From Balneolaceae bacterium (lineage in GTDB: Bacteria > Bacteroidota > Rhodothermia > Balneolales > Balneolaceae), in contig REDA01000052.1 in the NCBI GenBank assembly GCA_007693745.1, positions 1 to 64,000 on the forward strand: 64,000 bases of DNA. Direction: 5' to 3'. Shown here in pieces: positions 20,573 to 30,157 of the stretch; position 1 is the stretch's first letter; the number at the start of each line of letters is the position of its first letter. A program made the translations under genes and the position numbers. The notes beneath the pieces were generated by a model. That model was not told the DNA's origin, made no database searches, and was given only the letters and a program-made list of their open reading frames with translations.

Positions 20573-21742
20573 TTGTCTAAAAAAAACCATTTCGAAACGG
20601 ATGCAATTCGGGCTCGAATGAGAGATACGAATCACAGAGAACACTCATCCCCTCTCTATTTGACGTCCAGTTTTACATTTGAATCAGCAGAGGAAGCCCG
20701 GGCTCTCTTCGCAAACGAGCGGGAAGGAAATATCTACAGTCGTTATTCCAATCCCAATACCGACGAGTTTGTTGAGAAAATGTGCCTGCTTGAAGGTGCT
20801 GATGATGGTGTAGCCACCGCCTCCGGAATGGCCGGTGTATTCGGGTGTCTGGCAGGGCTGCTAAAACAGGGAGATCATGTGATCGCATCCCGTTCACTTT
20901 TTGGTTCCACTCACCAGATCCTGGCACAGCTTCTTCCCCGCTGGGGAATTACAACAACCTATGCAGATACACTCAATACGGAATCGTGGCATTCTCTGAT
21001 TCAACCAAATACCCGGCTTCTTTTTCTGGAAACGCCTTCCAACCCGGGCCTGGATCTGATTGACCTGGAATGGACTGGTAAATTCGCCAAAGCTCACAAC
21101 CTCATCCTGGTAGTGGACAATTGCTTCGCCACTCCCTGGCTGCAGCAGCCGATGGAATTTGGAGCTGATCTGGTACAACACTCAGCAACAAAGTTCATTG
21201 ACGGGCAGGGCAGGGCAATTGGGGGAATCATTGTGGGGCGGCAGTCACTCATAGATGAAATTCGTTTTTTTGCCCGACATACCGGCCCCTCTCTCTCTCC
21301 ATTTAATGCCTGGCTTTTCAGTAAAAGTCTGGAGACCCTCGCGGTACGGATGGAACGCCATTGCGACAATGCGGAAAAGGTGGCTGATTTCCTTCATGAA
21401 CACCCGGGAGTGGAATATGTCAGGTATCCGCATCATCCGTCTCACCCTCAGTATGAACTGGCAAAAAGGCAGATGAAACGGGGAGGAGGTGTGGTCTGTT
21501 TTCAGATCAGGGGAGGAATTCAGAAAGCTTCACTGTTTATTGATCGGATCCAGATGCTCTCGTTGTCAGCCAATCTTGGTGACACGCGCACGATTGTGAC
21601 TCACCCGGCTACCACTACCCATTCCAAACTCACCCCTGAGGAGCGCACTGCCTCTGGAATATCTGATGGGCTGATACGGATTGCGGTTGGACTGGAACAT
21701 CCGGATGACATCATCCAGGATCTGGATCAGGCGTTTGGCTGA
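20573..21742 (+). CDS. metZ: Cys/Met metabolism PLP enzyme, probable O-succinylhomoserine sulfhydrylase
   Basis: 389 residues from a TTG start. PLP-dependent gamma-family enzyme: the Schiff-base lysine is Lys207 in H-S-A-T-K-F-I-D-G-Q, with the substrate loop Y-S-R-Y-S-N-P (about 55-61) and A-S-G-M-A (about 83-87). The N-terminal T-S-S-F-T-F-x-S-A-E-E-A pattern is typical of MetZ, which makes homocysteine from O-succinylhomoserine and sulfide. Cystathionine gamma-synthase or methionine gamma-lyase cannot be excluded from sequence alone. Its 3' end overlaps the 3' end of the convergent ABC permease by 16 bases. Confidence 0.88.
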   Translation: MSKKNHFETDAIRARMRDTNHREHSSPLYLTSSFTFESAEEARALFANEREGNIYSRYSNPNTDEFVEKMCLLEGADDGVATASGMAGVFGCLAGLLKQGDHVIASRSLFGSTHQILAQLLPRWGITTTYADTLNTESWHSLIQPNTRLLFLETPSNPGLDLIDLEWTGKFAKAHNLILVVDNCFATPWLQQPMEFGADLVQHSATKFIDGQGRAIGGIIVGRQSLIDEIRFFARHTGPSLSPFNAWLFSKSLETLAVRMERHCDNAEKVADFLHEHPGVEYVRYPHHPSHPQYELAKRQMKRGGGVVCFQIRGGIQKASLFIDRIQMLSLSANLGDTRTIVTHPATTTHSKLTPEERTASGISDGLIRIAVGLEHPDDIIQDLDQAFG

Positions 21743-22962
21743 TTGCCGGAATCGGTCTGCCCTGTTTCTGTACCCTTTGCCATCCAGCGAAGCATCTGTT
21801 TCCAGTCCGGTTCTTTTCCGTACATCATCATTCCAGCGGCGAAAATCCGGCCGGCCAGAATTCGGAAGAGCCAGGCTGTCATTGCAATCAGAATCAATGC
21901 CACAACCGGTTCCCACCAGGCAACACCCGTAAGTACCATCCTGGCAGGCATCACTGCATAGGAGGTAATGGGAAAGAGCCCCAAAATCTTCATGGCAACC
22001 GTATCCGGATTTGCAAGGGTTAGAAACGCAAGAGAGACCGGCAAAAGCGGCATCATCATGAATCCGGATTTTGTGGAGGTGTTGGGGTCATCAATCGTTG
22101 CAGCAATTCCCGCAAGAAACGCATTCCACATCAGCGTACCAATCAGTGCCAGCATCAGAAATGTGATTAAAAAGAGCGGATTCACCAGTGCAATCGTCTC
22201 CTGCAGAGGAACCCCCAAATAGATGAATACCACCATTCCGAGAAGTCCAATTACTGAATAAAAAGCTACATAGGCCAGTCCCACACCGGTGATACCGAGT
22301 ATTTTTCCGTCGATCCAGGTTTGAGGAGAGATCGCAGATAGCACCTGTTCGGTGATTCGCTGCTGTTTTTCAGAGGTAATCGCTGTAAACTGATAGGCAA
22401 ATCCCATAAAGACGGCCATAACCAGCAGAAAGATTGCGACACCGGCCAGAATCTTGTCGGGTAGTGTGGAGACTTCACCCGTTTCAAAATCCTTGGCCAG
22501 AGTCATTCCCGCTGTCAGCTCATCGAAGAGAACAGGATCCAGATCGAAAAGCTCAAGTTTATAATCCACCCTCACTGAGTTCAGGATCTGTTCAAGCTGA
22601 AGAATCCAGACCCGGTCGCTATTTACCCTGATGGAGGCTTCATTGACATCAGAAATTGTGAGTATTCCATCTATAGCTTCTTCCTGATAGAGGCTCTCCA
22701 GACTGTCGGGGGAAAAAACGGTACCATCCTGAAACTGAATGAATGAATCCTCAAATCTGTCCGGATTGAATGGACCGAAATCGGCAACAGCAACCTTTGG
22801 AGGCTGAATGGCCTGTCCCGAAGCCCACGCTCCTATAACACCACCAACTACGGCGAATCCGGCAAAAAGGAGAGCTCCCTTTACAAGATCCATCCACTTA
22901 AAGAAACGGTTGAACTCCCAAACTGTAACAGACCAAGTGATTTTCCAGATATTACTCTTCAC
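21727..22962 (-). CDS. ABC-2 type transporter permease, NatB-like
   Basis: 411 residues. One N-terminal membrane helix (about 28-48), a soluble domain of about 120 residues, then about five helices (from about 165 to 375) of the ABC-2 fold. It pairs with the ATPase just upstream and probably exports a small ion or lipid-like substrate; NatB (Na+ efflux) is the nearest named relative by layout, not by a diagnostic motif. The GTG start is well supported: GGAGG lies six bases upstream, inside the end of the ATPase gene, giving an 11-base overlap and translational coupling. Confidence 0.85.
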   Translation of the reverse strand: MKSNIWKITWSVTVWEFNRFFKWMDLVKGALLFAGFAVVGGVIGAWASGQAIQPPKVAVADFGPFNPDRFEDSFIQFQDGTVFSPDSLESLYQEEAIDGILTISDVNEASIRVNSDRVWILQLEQILNSVRVDYKLELFDLDPVLFDELTAGMTLAKDFETGEVSTLPDKILAGVAIFLLVMAVFMGFAYQFTAITSEKQQRITEQVLSAISPQTWIDGKILGITGVGLAYVAFYSVIGLLGMVVFIYLGVPLQETIALVNPLFLITFLMLALIGTLMWNAFLAGIAATIDDPNTSTKSGFMMMPLLPVSLAFLTLANPDTVAMKILGLFPITSYAVMPARMVLTGVAWWEPVVALILIAMTAWLFRILAGRIFAAGMMMYGKEPDWKQMLRWMAKGTETGQTDSGNQPNA

Positions 22963-23881
22963 TTTTCACCTCCGTTTTAATTCCAAAACTCTGAATAAAG
23001 ATATCGTGCAAATTAGCTTCTGAACTGTGAAGAGATTCTATTTCTCCCGCTTCTGTAATGATTTGAAGCAGGTCATTCAGTGAAACACCACTCTTCGGCA
23101 TCACCATCCAGGCGCCGGTATCATCGTCCTGAACTGTAGTAATACGATCGTTTTCAGTCAGATTTTCCGGATGGAGAAGCTCCGAAAAGCGGACTTCCAG
23201 TTTTTGACCTGCTCCTGACTGTTCCCGGAGTTCATCCATCGTTCCACTCATCAGCTCCTTACCATCTGCGAGTAGAAGTATCCTGTCAGCAATTCGCTCC
23301 ACGAGTTGCATCTGATGAGCACTGATCAGAATGGTAGTTCCATTATTGCGAAGCTCACGAATCATCCCTGAAATAATCTCCTGATTGATGGGATCAAAAC
23401 CTGAAAAAGGTTCATCCAGGATTGCAAATAATGGATTATGTATTACGGAAGCGATGAATTGAACTTTTTGCTGATTTCCCTTTGAAAGCGTGGACACTTT
23501 GTCTCCTGCCCTATCGGCGATCCCGAATTGTTCGAGCCACTTCAGGGAACTGCTTCTGGCTTCTTCGGTACTCATACCCCGAAGCGATGCAAGATAAACC
23601 AGTGTTTTGAGAATGGGACTGTCCTGATAGATTCCCCGCTCTTCAGGCAGATAACCGATCCTGTAGCGATCAAGCTTTCTATCATGAATCAGTTCATTCC
23701 CATATCTTATCTCACCAAAATCGGGTCGAATCAGCTGAAGAAGCATGCGTACTGAGGTTGTTTTTCCCGCTCCATTGGGTCCAAGAAGAGCGAATATCTC
23801 ACCACTGTTTACTGTAAAAGAGAGTTCATCAACTGCCCGAACCCTGCTGTACTGTTTGGTAACCTGATGAAATGATATCAT
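22952..23881 (-). CDS. ABC transporter ATP-binding protein, NatA-like
   Basis: 309 residues. Walker A is G-P-N-G-A-G-K-T (34-41), the signature is L-S-K-G-N-Q-Q-K (132-139, with LSKGN in place of LSGGQ, common in this subfamily), and Walker B leads into L-D-E-P-F-S-G-F-D-P (about 155-164). A C-terminal domain of about 90 residues follows, as in DUF4162-type ATPases of drug or sodium exporters. It forms a two-gene exporter with the coupled permease. Divergent from the amidohydrolase lipoprotein across 234 bases in which I saw no clear motif. Confidence 0.92.
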   Translation of the reverse strand: MISFHQVTKQYSRVRAVDELSFTVNSGEIFALLGPNGAGKTTSVRMLLQLIRPDFGEIRYGNELIHDRKLDRYRIGYLPEERGIYQDSPILKTLVYLASLRGMSTEEARSSSLKWLEQFGIADRAGDKVSTLSKGNQQKVQFIASVIHNPLFAILDEPFSGFDPINQEIISGMIRELRNNGTTILISAHQMQLVERIADRILLLADGKELMSGTMDELREQSGAGQKLEVRFSELLHPENLTENDRITTVQDDDTGAWMVMPKSGVSLNDLLQIITEAGEIESLHSSEANLHDIFIQSFGIKTEVKSEE

Positions 23882-24115
23882 AGCTCATTCACATGCTGAA
23901 TTATTAGTAATCAGATTTTATATTTAGGAATAAGATACTATTAAAATAATAACTTAGATAAAAATTAACTGCCCGTTTTCCGCTTTCACCCAGAAAGTTG
24001 AATTTTTCGTACTTTACAATCCTCTTTCAGTAAAGAATAACCCCTATTAGTACAGATTCTGTTTCGATCCATCTTTACGTTGAGGTCACATTTTAGTTGC
24101 AGTCATTCAACCCAT

Positions 24116-25426
24116 ATGAATATGATCAGACCACTCTCTTTTCAAATTTTTGCTCTTTTACTCTCAATTTCACTCATCTCCTGCACTAGCCCTACGGATA
24201 GTGATGATCTGACCATTTTCACCAATGGAGCCATATGGGACGGGGTCTCTGATTCCCTGCTGACGAATCATTCGCTCATCATAGAGAACGGAAGGATAAA
24301 GGAGATAATGGCGATCGATGATCCCGGTTTCCCCTCCCGGGGAGAGTTCATCGATCTTGAGGGAGGTTTTTTGATCCCCGGTCTGATCAATGCTCATGGC
24401 CATGTAGGTGTGGCTCTTGGCCTTGTGGGAGATGCTTCGGCACACAACTCTGAAAATGTGATTGATCAGCTGAAACTCTATGCCCGTTATGGCATCACCA
24501 GTGTTGCAAGCCTGGGTGGTGAGCCCATTCATGCATTTCTGGTGAGAGACAACATCGACTCAGCGCAGATCCCAATGGCGCGAATGAGTGTGGCCGGAAG
24601 AGTTCTCTATGCTGAAACTGAAGATGAGGCTGCCGCTGAAGTGTCGGAACTGATGGCGTTTCGTCCCGACTGGACCAAACTTCGTGTGGATGACGGACTG
24701 GGGCGCAGGGAGAAGATGAGTAAGGAGATCTACACTGCACTCATTGCTGAATCTCACAGCCACGGGGTACCCCTGGCCGCCCATATCGTAACACTGGAAG
24801 ATGCGAAGGGAGTACTTGCAGCCGGAGCCGATCTGATAGGCCATTCCATTCGTGACCGGGCCGTTGATGAGGAACTCATCGGCCTGATGCTGGAAAACAA
24901 TGTCTGTATTACACCCACCCTGACCCGGGAACTCTCCACTTTCGTATATGCGGATCGTCCCGCATTTTTTGATGACCCGTTTTTTCTCGCGGGGGTATCT
25001 GCGGATGTAGTCCGGCAGCTTGAAGAGCCACAGGTGCAGGACTATTTCCGGTCTGAGGAAGCGGATTTTTTCCGCCGTGCACTGCCACTTGCCAAAGAGA
25101 ACATGATGGCACTTCATAAAGCCGGTGTCACCATCGCTATGGGAACCGACAGCGGTCCGCCGGCTCGTTTTCAGGGCTATTTTGAACATCTGGAGATGGA
25201 GATGATGCAGGAAGCCGGGATGAGTGCAATGGATATCCTGATCTCTGCAACCCGTGATGCAGCGAGATGCATGCGGTTTGATTCTGACAGAGGAACCCTG
25301 GAGTCCGGTAAATTTGCTGATTTTATTGTACTGCAGGAGAATCCCTTTGAGGATATCCGAAATCTCAGAAGCCTGAAGGGTGTTTACGTAGGAGGGAATC
25401 CGGTGAATGGCGTCATTACTCCATAA
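24116..25426 (+). CDS. Amidohydrolase-family lipoprotein
   Basis: 436 residues from the ATG at 24116. A short signal peptide ends in the lipobox L-I-S-C (Cys at about 23), so it should be an acylated envelope protein. The metal-binding start N-A-H-G-H (about 92-96) and the later H-I-V, G-H-S and G-T-D-S-G-P motifs mark the amidohydrolase superfamily (imidazolonepropionase/prolidase-like branch). The C-terminal F-A-D-F-I-V-L motif is the usual composite-domain strand. Substrate unknown. The TTG at 24080 would place 12 odd residues before the signal peptide and is disfavoured. Confidence 0.87.
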   Translation: MNMIRPLSFQIFALLLSISLISCTSPTDSDDLTIFTNGAIWDGVSDSLLTNHSLIIENGRIKEIMAIDDPGFPSRGEFIDLEGGFLIPGLINAHGHVGVALGLVGDASAHNSENVIDQLKLYARYGITSVASLGGEPIHAFLVRDNIDSAQIPMARMSVAGRVLYAETEDEAAAEVSELMAFRPDWTKLRVDDGLGRREKMSKEIYTALIAESHSHGVPLAAHIVTLEDAKGVLAAGADLIGHSIRDRAVDEELIGLMLENNVCITPTLTRELSTFVYADRPAFFDDPFFLAGVSADVVRQLEEPQVQDYFRSEEADFFRRALPLAKENMMALHKAGVTIAMGTDSGPPARFQGYFEHLEMEMMQEAGMSAMDILISATRDAARCMRFDSDRGTLESGKFADFIVLQENPFEDIRNLRSLKGVYVGGNPVNGVITP

Positions 25427-25431
25427 AAAAA

Positions 25432-25453
25432 GGGATACCCTTTCGGGCATCCC
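25432..25453. terminator. Terminator between amidohydrolase and gap genes
   Basis: GGGATACCC (25432-25440) and GGGCATCCC (25445-25453) form a stem with one mismatch around a TTTC loop. AAAAAAA precedes it, so it ends in a U-run when read on the minus strand for gap. The plus-strand tail is only a weak TATTTA. Confidence 0.75.
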
Positions 25454-25481
25454 TATTTATCATTTTCTCTGTTGAATTCAG

Positions 25482-26549
<1,068 letters not shown>

Positions 26550-26713
26550 CTAAAATAACGTATTCCTACCTTTTTATCCATTAATTGGATGATTTCACAT
26601 TTTGATAATTCAAAAACCCAAAGAAATGCGCTTAGAGGTCACACTTTATGCTCAACGGATTCACTTGCATAACGTTGGTCCGAAATAAGTTCTCTCTTAA
26701 CTGTAGCTCCCTC

Positions 26714-27406
26714 TTATTCCTCATCCAGTTCTATATCCTCTCCCGGCAGATCGTCATCGGCAATGATCTCATCTACTGTATCCGTAGATTCATCATCCTC
26801 ATCCTCGTCGATGGGTGCTGCAGGCACCGCTTTCTTCTTCGTCTGTGCCTTGGCTCCCGCCCTTCGAAGCTGCATCACGATATCGGGGTTATCATTGTCA
26901 ATCGCGATATTCAAAGCCGTATCCCCGTTTTTATCTTTTAGCCGAACATTCGCACCTGCATCCAGTAAATATTTTACAATCGCAGTATGCCCCTCTCTTG
27001 CCGCCAGCATCAGTGCCGTCAATCCCCAGTGCTGCTGGGCATCCAGATCCGCTCCGTTTTTCACCAGAAGGTCCACAGCTTCAATATACCCTTCCCTCGC
27101 AGCCACAATCAGCGCAAGCTTGCCGATGGGGGTCCCGTTATCGAGCAGATACCGCATGATTTCAATATGCCCGTTTTCAGCTGCCCGGTTTAGCGCCGTA
27201 CCCCCCATTTTCGTCTGAAGTGCCGGATCCGCTCCATTCTCGATGAGATACTTTACCATCTCGGCTTTTCCTCTCTCCGCAGCATAGATCAAAGCCGATG
27301 AGCCGTTTCTGGCGGTCTCATTCAGGTCTGCCCCCTGTGCGTGAAGCTCCTTCAGCCTTTCAAGATTTGCTGTTTTTGCCGCCTCTAATAGTTCTGATAA
27401 TTCCAT
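26714..27406 (-). CDS. Ankyrin repeat protein with acidic tail
   Basis: 230 residues, about six ankyrin repeats (about 4-185) with the usual G-x-T-A-L-x-x-A-A-x-x-G-H and L-L-x-x-G-A-D motifs. One repeat near 92-110 is shortened. The C-terminal 35 residues are very rich in Asp and Glu (about 196-230), preceded by a Lys patch (about 186-192). No signal peptide, so cytoplasmic. It is likely a protein-binding scaffold, and the acidic tail may mimic nucleic acid or bind basic proteins. Partner unknown. Stands alone between gap and fmt. Confidence 0.9.
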   Translation of the reverse strand: MELSELLEAAKTANLERLKELHAQGADLNETARNGSSALIYAAERGKAEMVKYLIENGADPALQTKMGGTALNRAAENGHIEIMRYLLDNGTPIGKLALIVAAREGYIEAVDLLVKNGADLDAQQHWGLTALMLAAREGHTAIVKYLLDAGANVRLKDKNGDTALNIAIDNDNPDIVMQLRRAGAKAQTKKKAVPAAPIDEDEDDESTDTVDEIIADDDLPGEDIELDEE

Positions 27407-27706
27407 AATATTTATTGATTTAAATCAAACTGATTCGTTGTAATAATCCGGCCTTGTTCTTGTTCAGTATATCAGAAAAAAAGTGGATTTAATCAACCAT
27501 TTTCTCTGTGAATTATCACTTCTGTTCCTTACAATTTCCTGTGACTACAAGATTGAGATGCAGACCAATGGTTGTGATGTATCTGCCTCGAAAACCGGAT
27601 TCTTCGACTCGCTGTGAAGGCACAAATATCGGGCAGTCTCTGAAATATTCCACATGAGCCATTCACTGTCCAGCTTGCCATGACCCTTACCCCCTGTCTG
27701 AGTTTC
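27407..27706. other. Gene-free gap between ankyrin gene and fmt
   Basis: About 300 bases upstream of the ankyrin gene and downstream of fmt, both on the minus strand. I see no open frame worth calling, no strong hairpin with a T-run and no repeat. It presumably holds the ankyrin gene promoter. Confidence 0.5.
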
Positions 27707-28630
27707 TCACTCTAAAGGAACATTTACATCATATCCATTTGCAAATTCCGTGCCACTCATCACTTTTGTTCCGGGAAGCTGCAATTCCAGCAGTTCCACA
27801 CATCCGGCACCGCAACCCGCAAGCAGTTTGTCACCTTCCCGTTTCAGAACACCCGGCAGCAGATTGCATAAACTCACAGGCCGGGTCCGGTAGATTTTCA
27901 CCTGCTCCTCGCCTCTCAAAGCCCAGGCTACCGGAAACGGGTTCAGTCCGCGCACACGGTTGTGTACCTCCTCTGCAGATTGACTGAAGTCGATACGTGT
28001 GTTTTCTTTGATCAATTTAGGCGCTGGCGTGGCCTCTTCATCCTTCTGGGAATGTGACTCTGCTCTGCCCATGGCGATCTCATTTACGCAACTGGCAAGA
28101 AGTCCCGCTCCTGCATCTTTCAGACGGTTATACAGATCGCCGGTTGTTTCATCTTTGCCAATATCCGTTTTTACAGCCGCAATAATTTCACCGGTATCCA
28201 CACGCTCATTCAGAAAAAAAACGGTGCATCCTGTCTCATTTTCACCGTTCATCACCGCATGGTGTATCGGAGCCGCTCCCCTGTATTTGGGCAGCAGGGA
28301 TGCATGCAGATTGATAGCGCCAAAGGCAGGAATGTCCAGTACCGGGGCGGGCAATATCCGGAAAGCCACCACCACAATCAGATCGGGTTTGAGCGCTTCG
28401 ATCTCCCCTGAAAAAGCCTCAGATCGAAGATCTTCTGCCTCCATGACGGGCAACCCCAGTTCCAGTGCCTTTTTCTTTACATCCGTCGGAATCGGTTTCC
28501 CCCGTCTTGAGCGCCTTTTATCGGGCAGACTTACCACCCTGATGATCTCATGTGGCGTCCTGTGCAGCGCTTCCAGCGAGGGCACTGCGAATTCGGGAGA
28601 TCCCATGAAGATGATTCGCAATGGTTTCAT
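27707..28630 (-). CDS. fmt: Methionyl-tRNA formyltransferase
   Basis: 307 residues. It formylates initiator Met-tRNA. Catalytic residues Asn107, His109 and Asp145 are present (I-N-L-H-A-S-L-L-P-K-Y-R-G-A-A-P and R-V-D-T-G-E-I), along with the N-terminal M-G-S-P-E-F-A and a C-terminal OB-like domain from about 205. The basic loop R-R-S-R-R-G-K (about 39-45) matches the tRNA-contact insertion. Last gene of a tight run hup-ruvX-def-fmt with spacings of 6 to 8 bases. Pairing with def is the classic arrangement. Confidence 0.97.
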   Translation of the reverse strand: MKPLRIIFMGSPEFAVPSLEALHRTPHEIIRVVSLPDKRRSRRGKPIPTDVKKKALELGLPVMEAEDLRSEAFSGEIEALKPDLIVVVAFRILPAPVLDIPAFGAINLHASLLPKYRGAAPIHHAVMNGENETGCTVFFLNERVDTGEIIAAVKTDIGKDETTGDLYNRLKDAGAGLLASCVNEIAMGRAESHSQKDEEATPAPKLIKENTRIDFSQSAEEVHNRVRGLNPFPVAWALRGEEQVKIYRTRPVSLCNLLPGVLKREGDKLLAGCGAGCVELLELQLPGTKVMSGTEFANGYDVNVPLE

Positions 28631-28638
28631 CTTAACTC

Positions 28639-29199
28639 TCAGTTTTTTGGAACCACCGGATAGGACGTCTCGATCTGCCCCGTTTCAATCCTTTTCAACG
28701 CTGCTTTATGAAAGGTCCGGCGAAATGCACTTAGATAGTCAATAAACAGTACCCCTTCCAGATGATCATACTCATGCTGAATTACCCTGGACACCCACCC
28801 ATCAAACACCCTGGTCTGTTCCTGAAATGTCTGGTCAAAATAGCGGATAGTCACCCGATCCGGTCGCGATACATCATCCCTTAGTTCCGGAATACTGAGA
28901 CATCCCTCCTCGACGCGACTCTTTTCCCCCTCTTTTGAAAGAATCACCGGATTGATGAAAACCATCGGCCCGAGATCCTGTTCCTCATCCAGCTCTTCGG
29001 TCATTGCATCAGCATCCATTACAAACAACCGGATGGATTTCCCGATCTGAGGTGCAGCCAGCCCAACTCCACCGGAGTTGTACATGGTGTCAAACATATC
29101 CTGAATGAGCTTCTGCAGCTCTTTATTATCAAAGCTAACCGGATCTGCCTTTCTTTTAAGCACCGGATCGTTGTATGTGACTATTGGCAGGATTGGCAT
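28639..29199 (-). CDS. def: Peptide deformylase
   Basis: 186 residues. It removes the formyl group from nascent proteins. Metal and catalytic motifs: G-V-G-L-A-A-P-Q with Gln51, E-E-G-C-L-S-I-P with Cys100, and Q-H-E-Y-D-H-L with His142, Glu143 and His146. The insertion of acidic residues at about 67-76 (E-E-L-D-E-E-Q-D) is typical of Bacteroidota-type forms. It lies 8 bases before fmt. Confidence 0.97.
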   Translation of the reverse strand: MPILPIVTYNDPVLKRKADPVSFDNKELQKLIQDMFDTMYNSGGVGLAAPQIGKSIRLFVMDADAMTEELDEEQDLGPMVFINPVILSKEGEKSRVEEGCLSIPELRDDVSRPDRVTIRYFDQTFQEQTRVFDGWVSRVIQHEYDHLEGVLFIDYLSAFRRTFHKAALKRIETGQIETSYPVVPKN

Positions 29200-29205
29200 G
29201 GGGTA

Positions 29206-29637
29206 CTATAGTTCAGGCCTGGATTCAATGAATTCCTGTAAGATAAGAGCAGCAGCAGCCTGATCCAACCTCCCTTTTTTATGACGCTTTTTTTTGGGAA
29301 TACCCGCCTCTTTCATGATGTCCATCGCAATCCTTGAAGAGTAGCGCTCATCCATTTTACTGACTTCCATTCCCGGGAACCGTTTCTTCAACCCCTTGAT
29401 GAACTCTGTAACCAGTCCGGTAGCTGTTGTGGGATCTCCCTGCGGCGTGAGCGGCCAGCCCACAACGATTGCAATGACCGGTCCCTCGTCTCGGATCTGC
29501 CTGCCGATCTCCTGGAAAGAATCTTCGGGTGAAAATGTTCCAACAGGCGCGGCTGCTGTCCGGAGAAGGTCTGTTCTCGCCAGACCTACCCTCTTGCCTC
29601 CAACATCCACACCCAGAATTCTTCCAAATCTCTCCAC
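29206..29637 (-). CDS. ruvX: YqgF/RuvX family RNase H-fold nuclease
   Basis: 143 residues. Motifs: G-V-D-V-G-G-K-R-V-G-L-A (first acidic residue about 10), D-E-R-Y-S-S (about 97-102) and R-L-D-Q-A-A-A (about 127-133), giving the acidic triad of the Holliday junction resolvase-like or pre-16S rRNA 5'-end nuclease family. The basic stretch K-K-K-R-H-K-K-G (about 118-125) is normal for it. In the same transcript as def and fmt. Confidence 0.94.
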   Translation of the reverse strand: MERFGRILGVDVGGKRVGLARTDLLRTAAAPVGTFSPEDSFQEIGRQIRDEGPVIAIVVGWPLTPQGDPTTATGLVTEFIKGLKKRFPGMEVSKMDERYSSRIAMDIMKEAGIPKKKRHKKGRLDQAAAALILQEFIESRPEL

Positions 29638-29643
29638 ATAAAA

Positions 29644-29958
29644 CTATTTAATCTCTGATAGCGGCTGCTTCAGGAAATTTTTAAGCTTTTTGCTTGGCTT
29701 GAAGTGAGTTTTACGATGAGCGGGTACGTAAATCACTTCATTTGTCTTGGGGTTACGCGCCTTGGGTTTTGCTTTGGTCTCTTTTACTTCAAAGACTCCA
29801 AAATTCCGCAATTCAATGCGGCAGGTCGGATCTGCATCCATCATCTTGTTTCTCAGTGAGTTGATGACTGCATCAACCCAGGGTTCAGCCTGATTTAATG
29901 GAACTTCCATCTTATCAGCTACATTTCGGACGATATCTCGTTTTGTATAGGTTACCAT
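29644..29958 (-). CDS. HU/IHF-family DNA-binding protein
   Basis: 104 residues, slightly longer than the usual 90. The HU/IHF core runs from the helical N-terminus (T-K-R-D-I-V-R-N-V-A) through the R-N-F-G-V-F-E-V signature to the beta arm with A-R-N-P-K-T-N-E (about 65-75) and the C-terminal helix K-P-S-K-K-L-K. It binds and bends DNA as a nucleoid protein. Closer to IHF-like than HU in the arm, but the partner question is open. First gene of the ruvX-def-fmt run. Confidence 0.94.
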   Translation of the reverse strand: MVTYTKRDIVRNVADKMEVPLNQAEPWVDAVINSLRNKMMDADPTCRIELRNFGVFEVKETKAKPKARNPKTNEVIYVPAHRKTHFKPSKKLKNFLKQPLSEIK

Positions 29959-30157
29959 AGCTCTGTCATGTTTTGGTTAAATCACTCGTTTCTGTAAAGG
30001 TACTATCGAACAATGCCCTCTTAAAAGCAGGGTTTCCAGGTTACTCATCGGAAGAGTTCCTTCCTATCATCTTAAAAAATATGAAGATTTGTATTAAGTC
30101 CATAGAAAAAATGCAGGAATTATTAAATGTTGAATCAAACCTGCATTTCAGGCTCAT

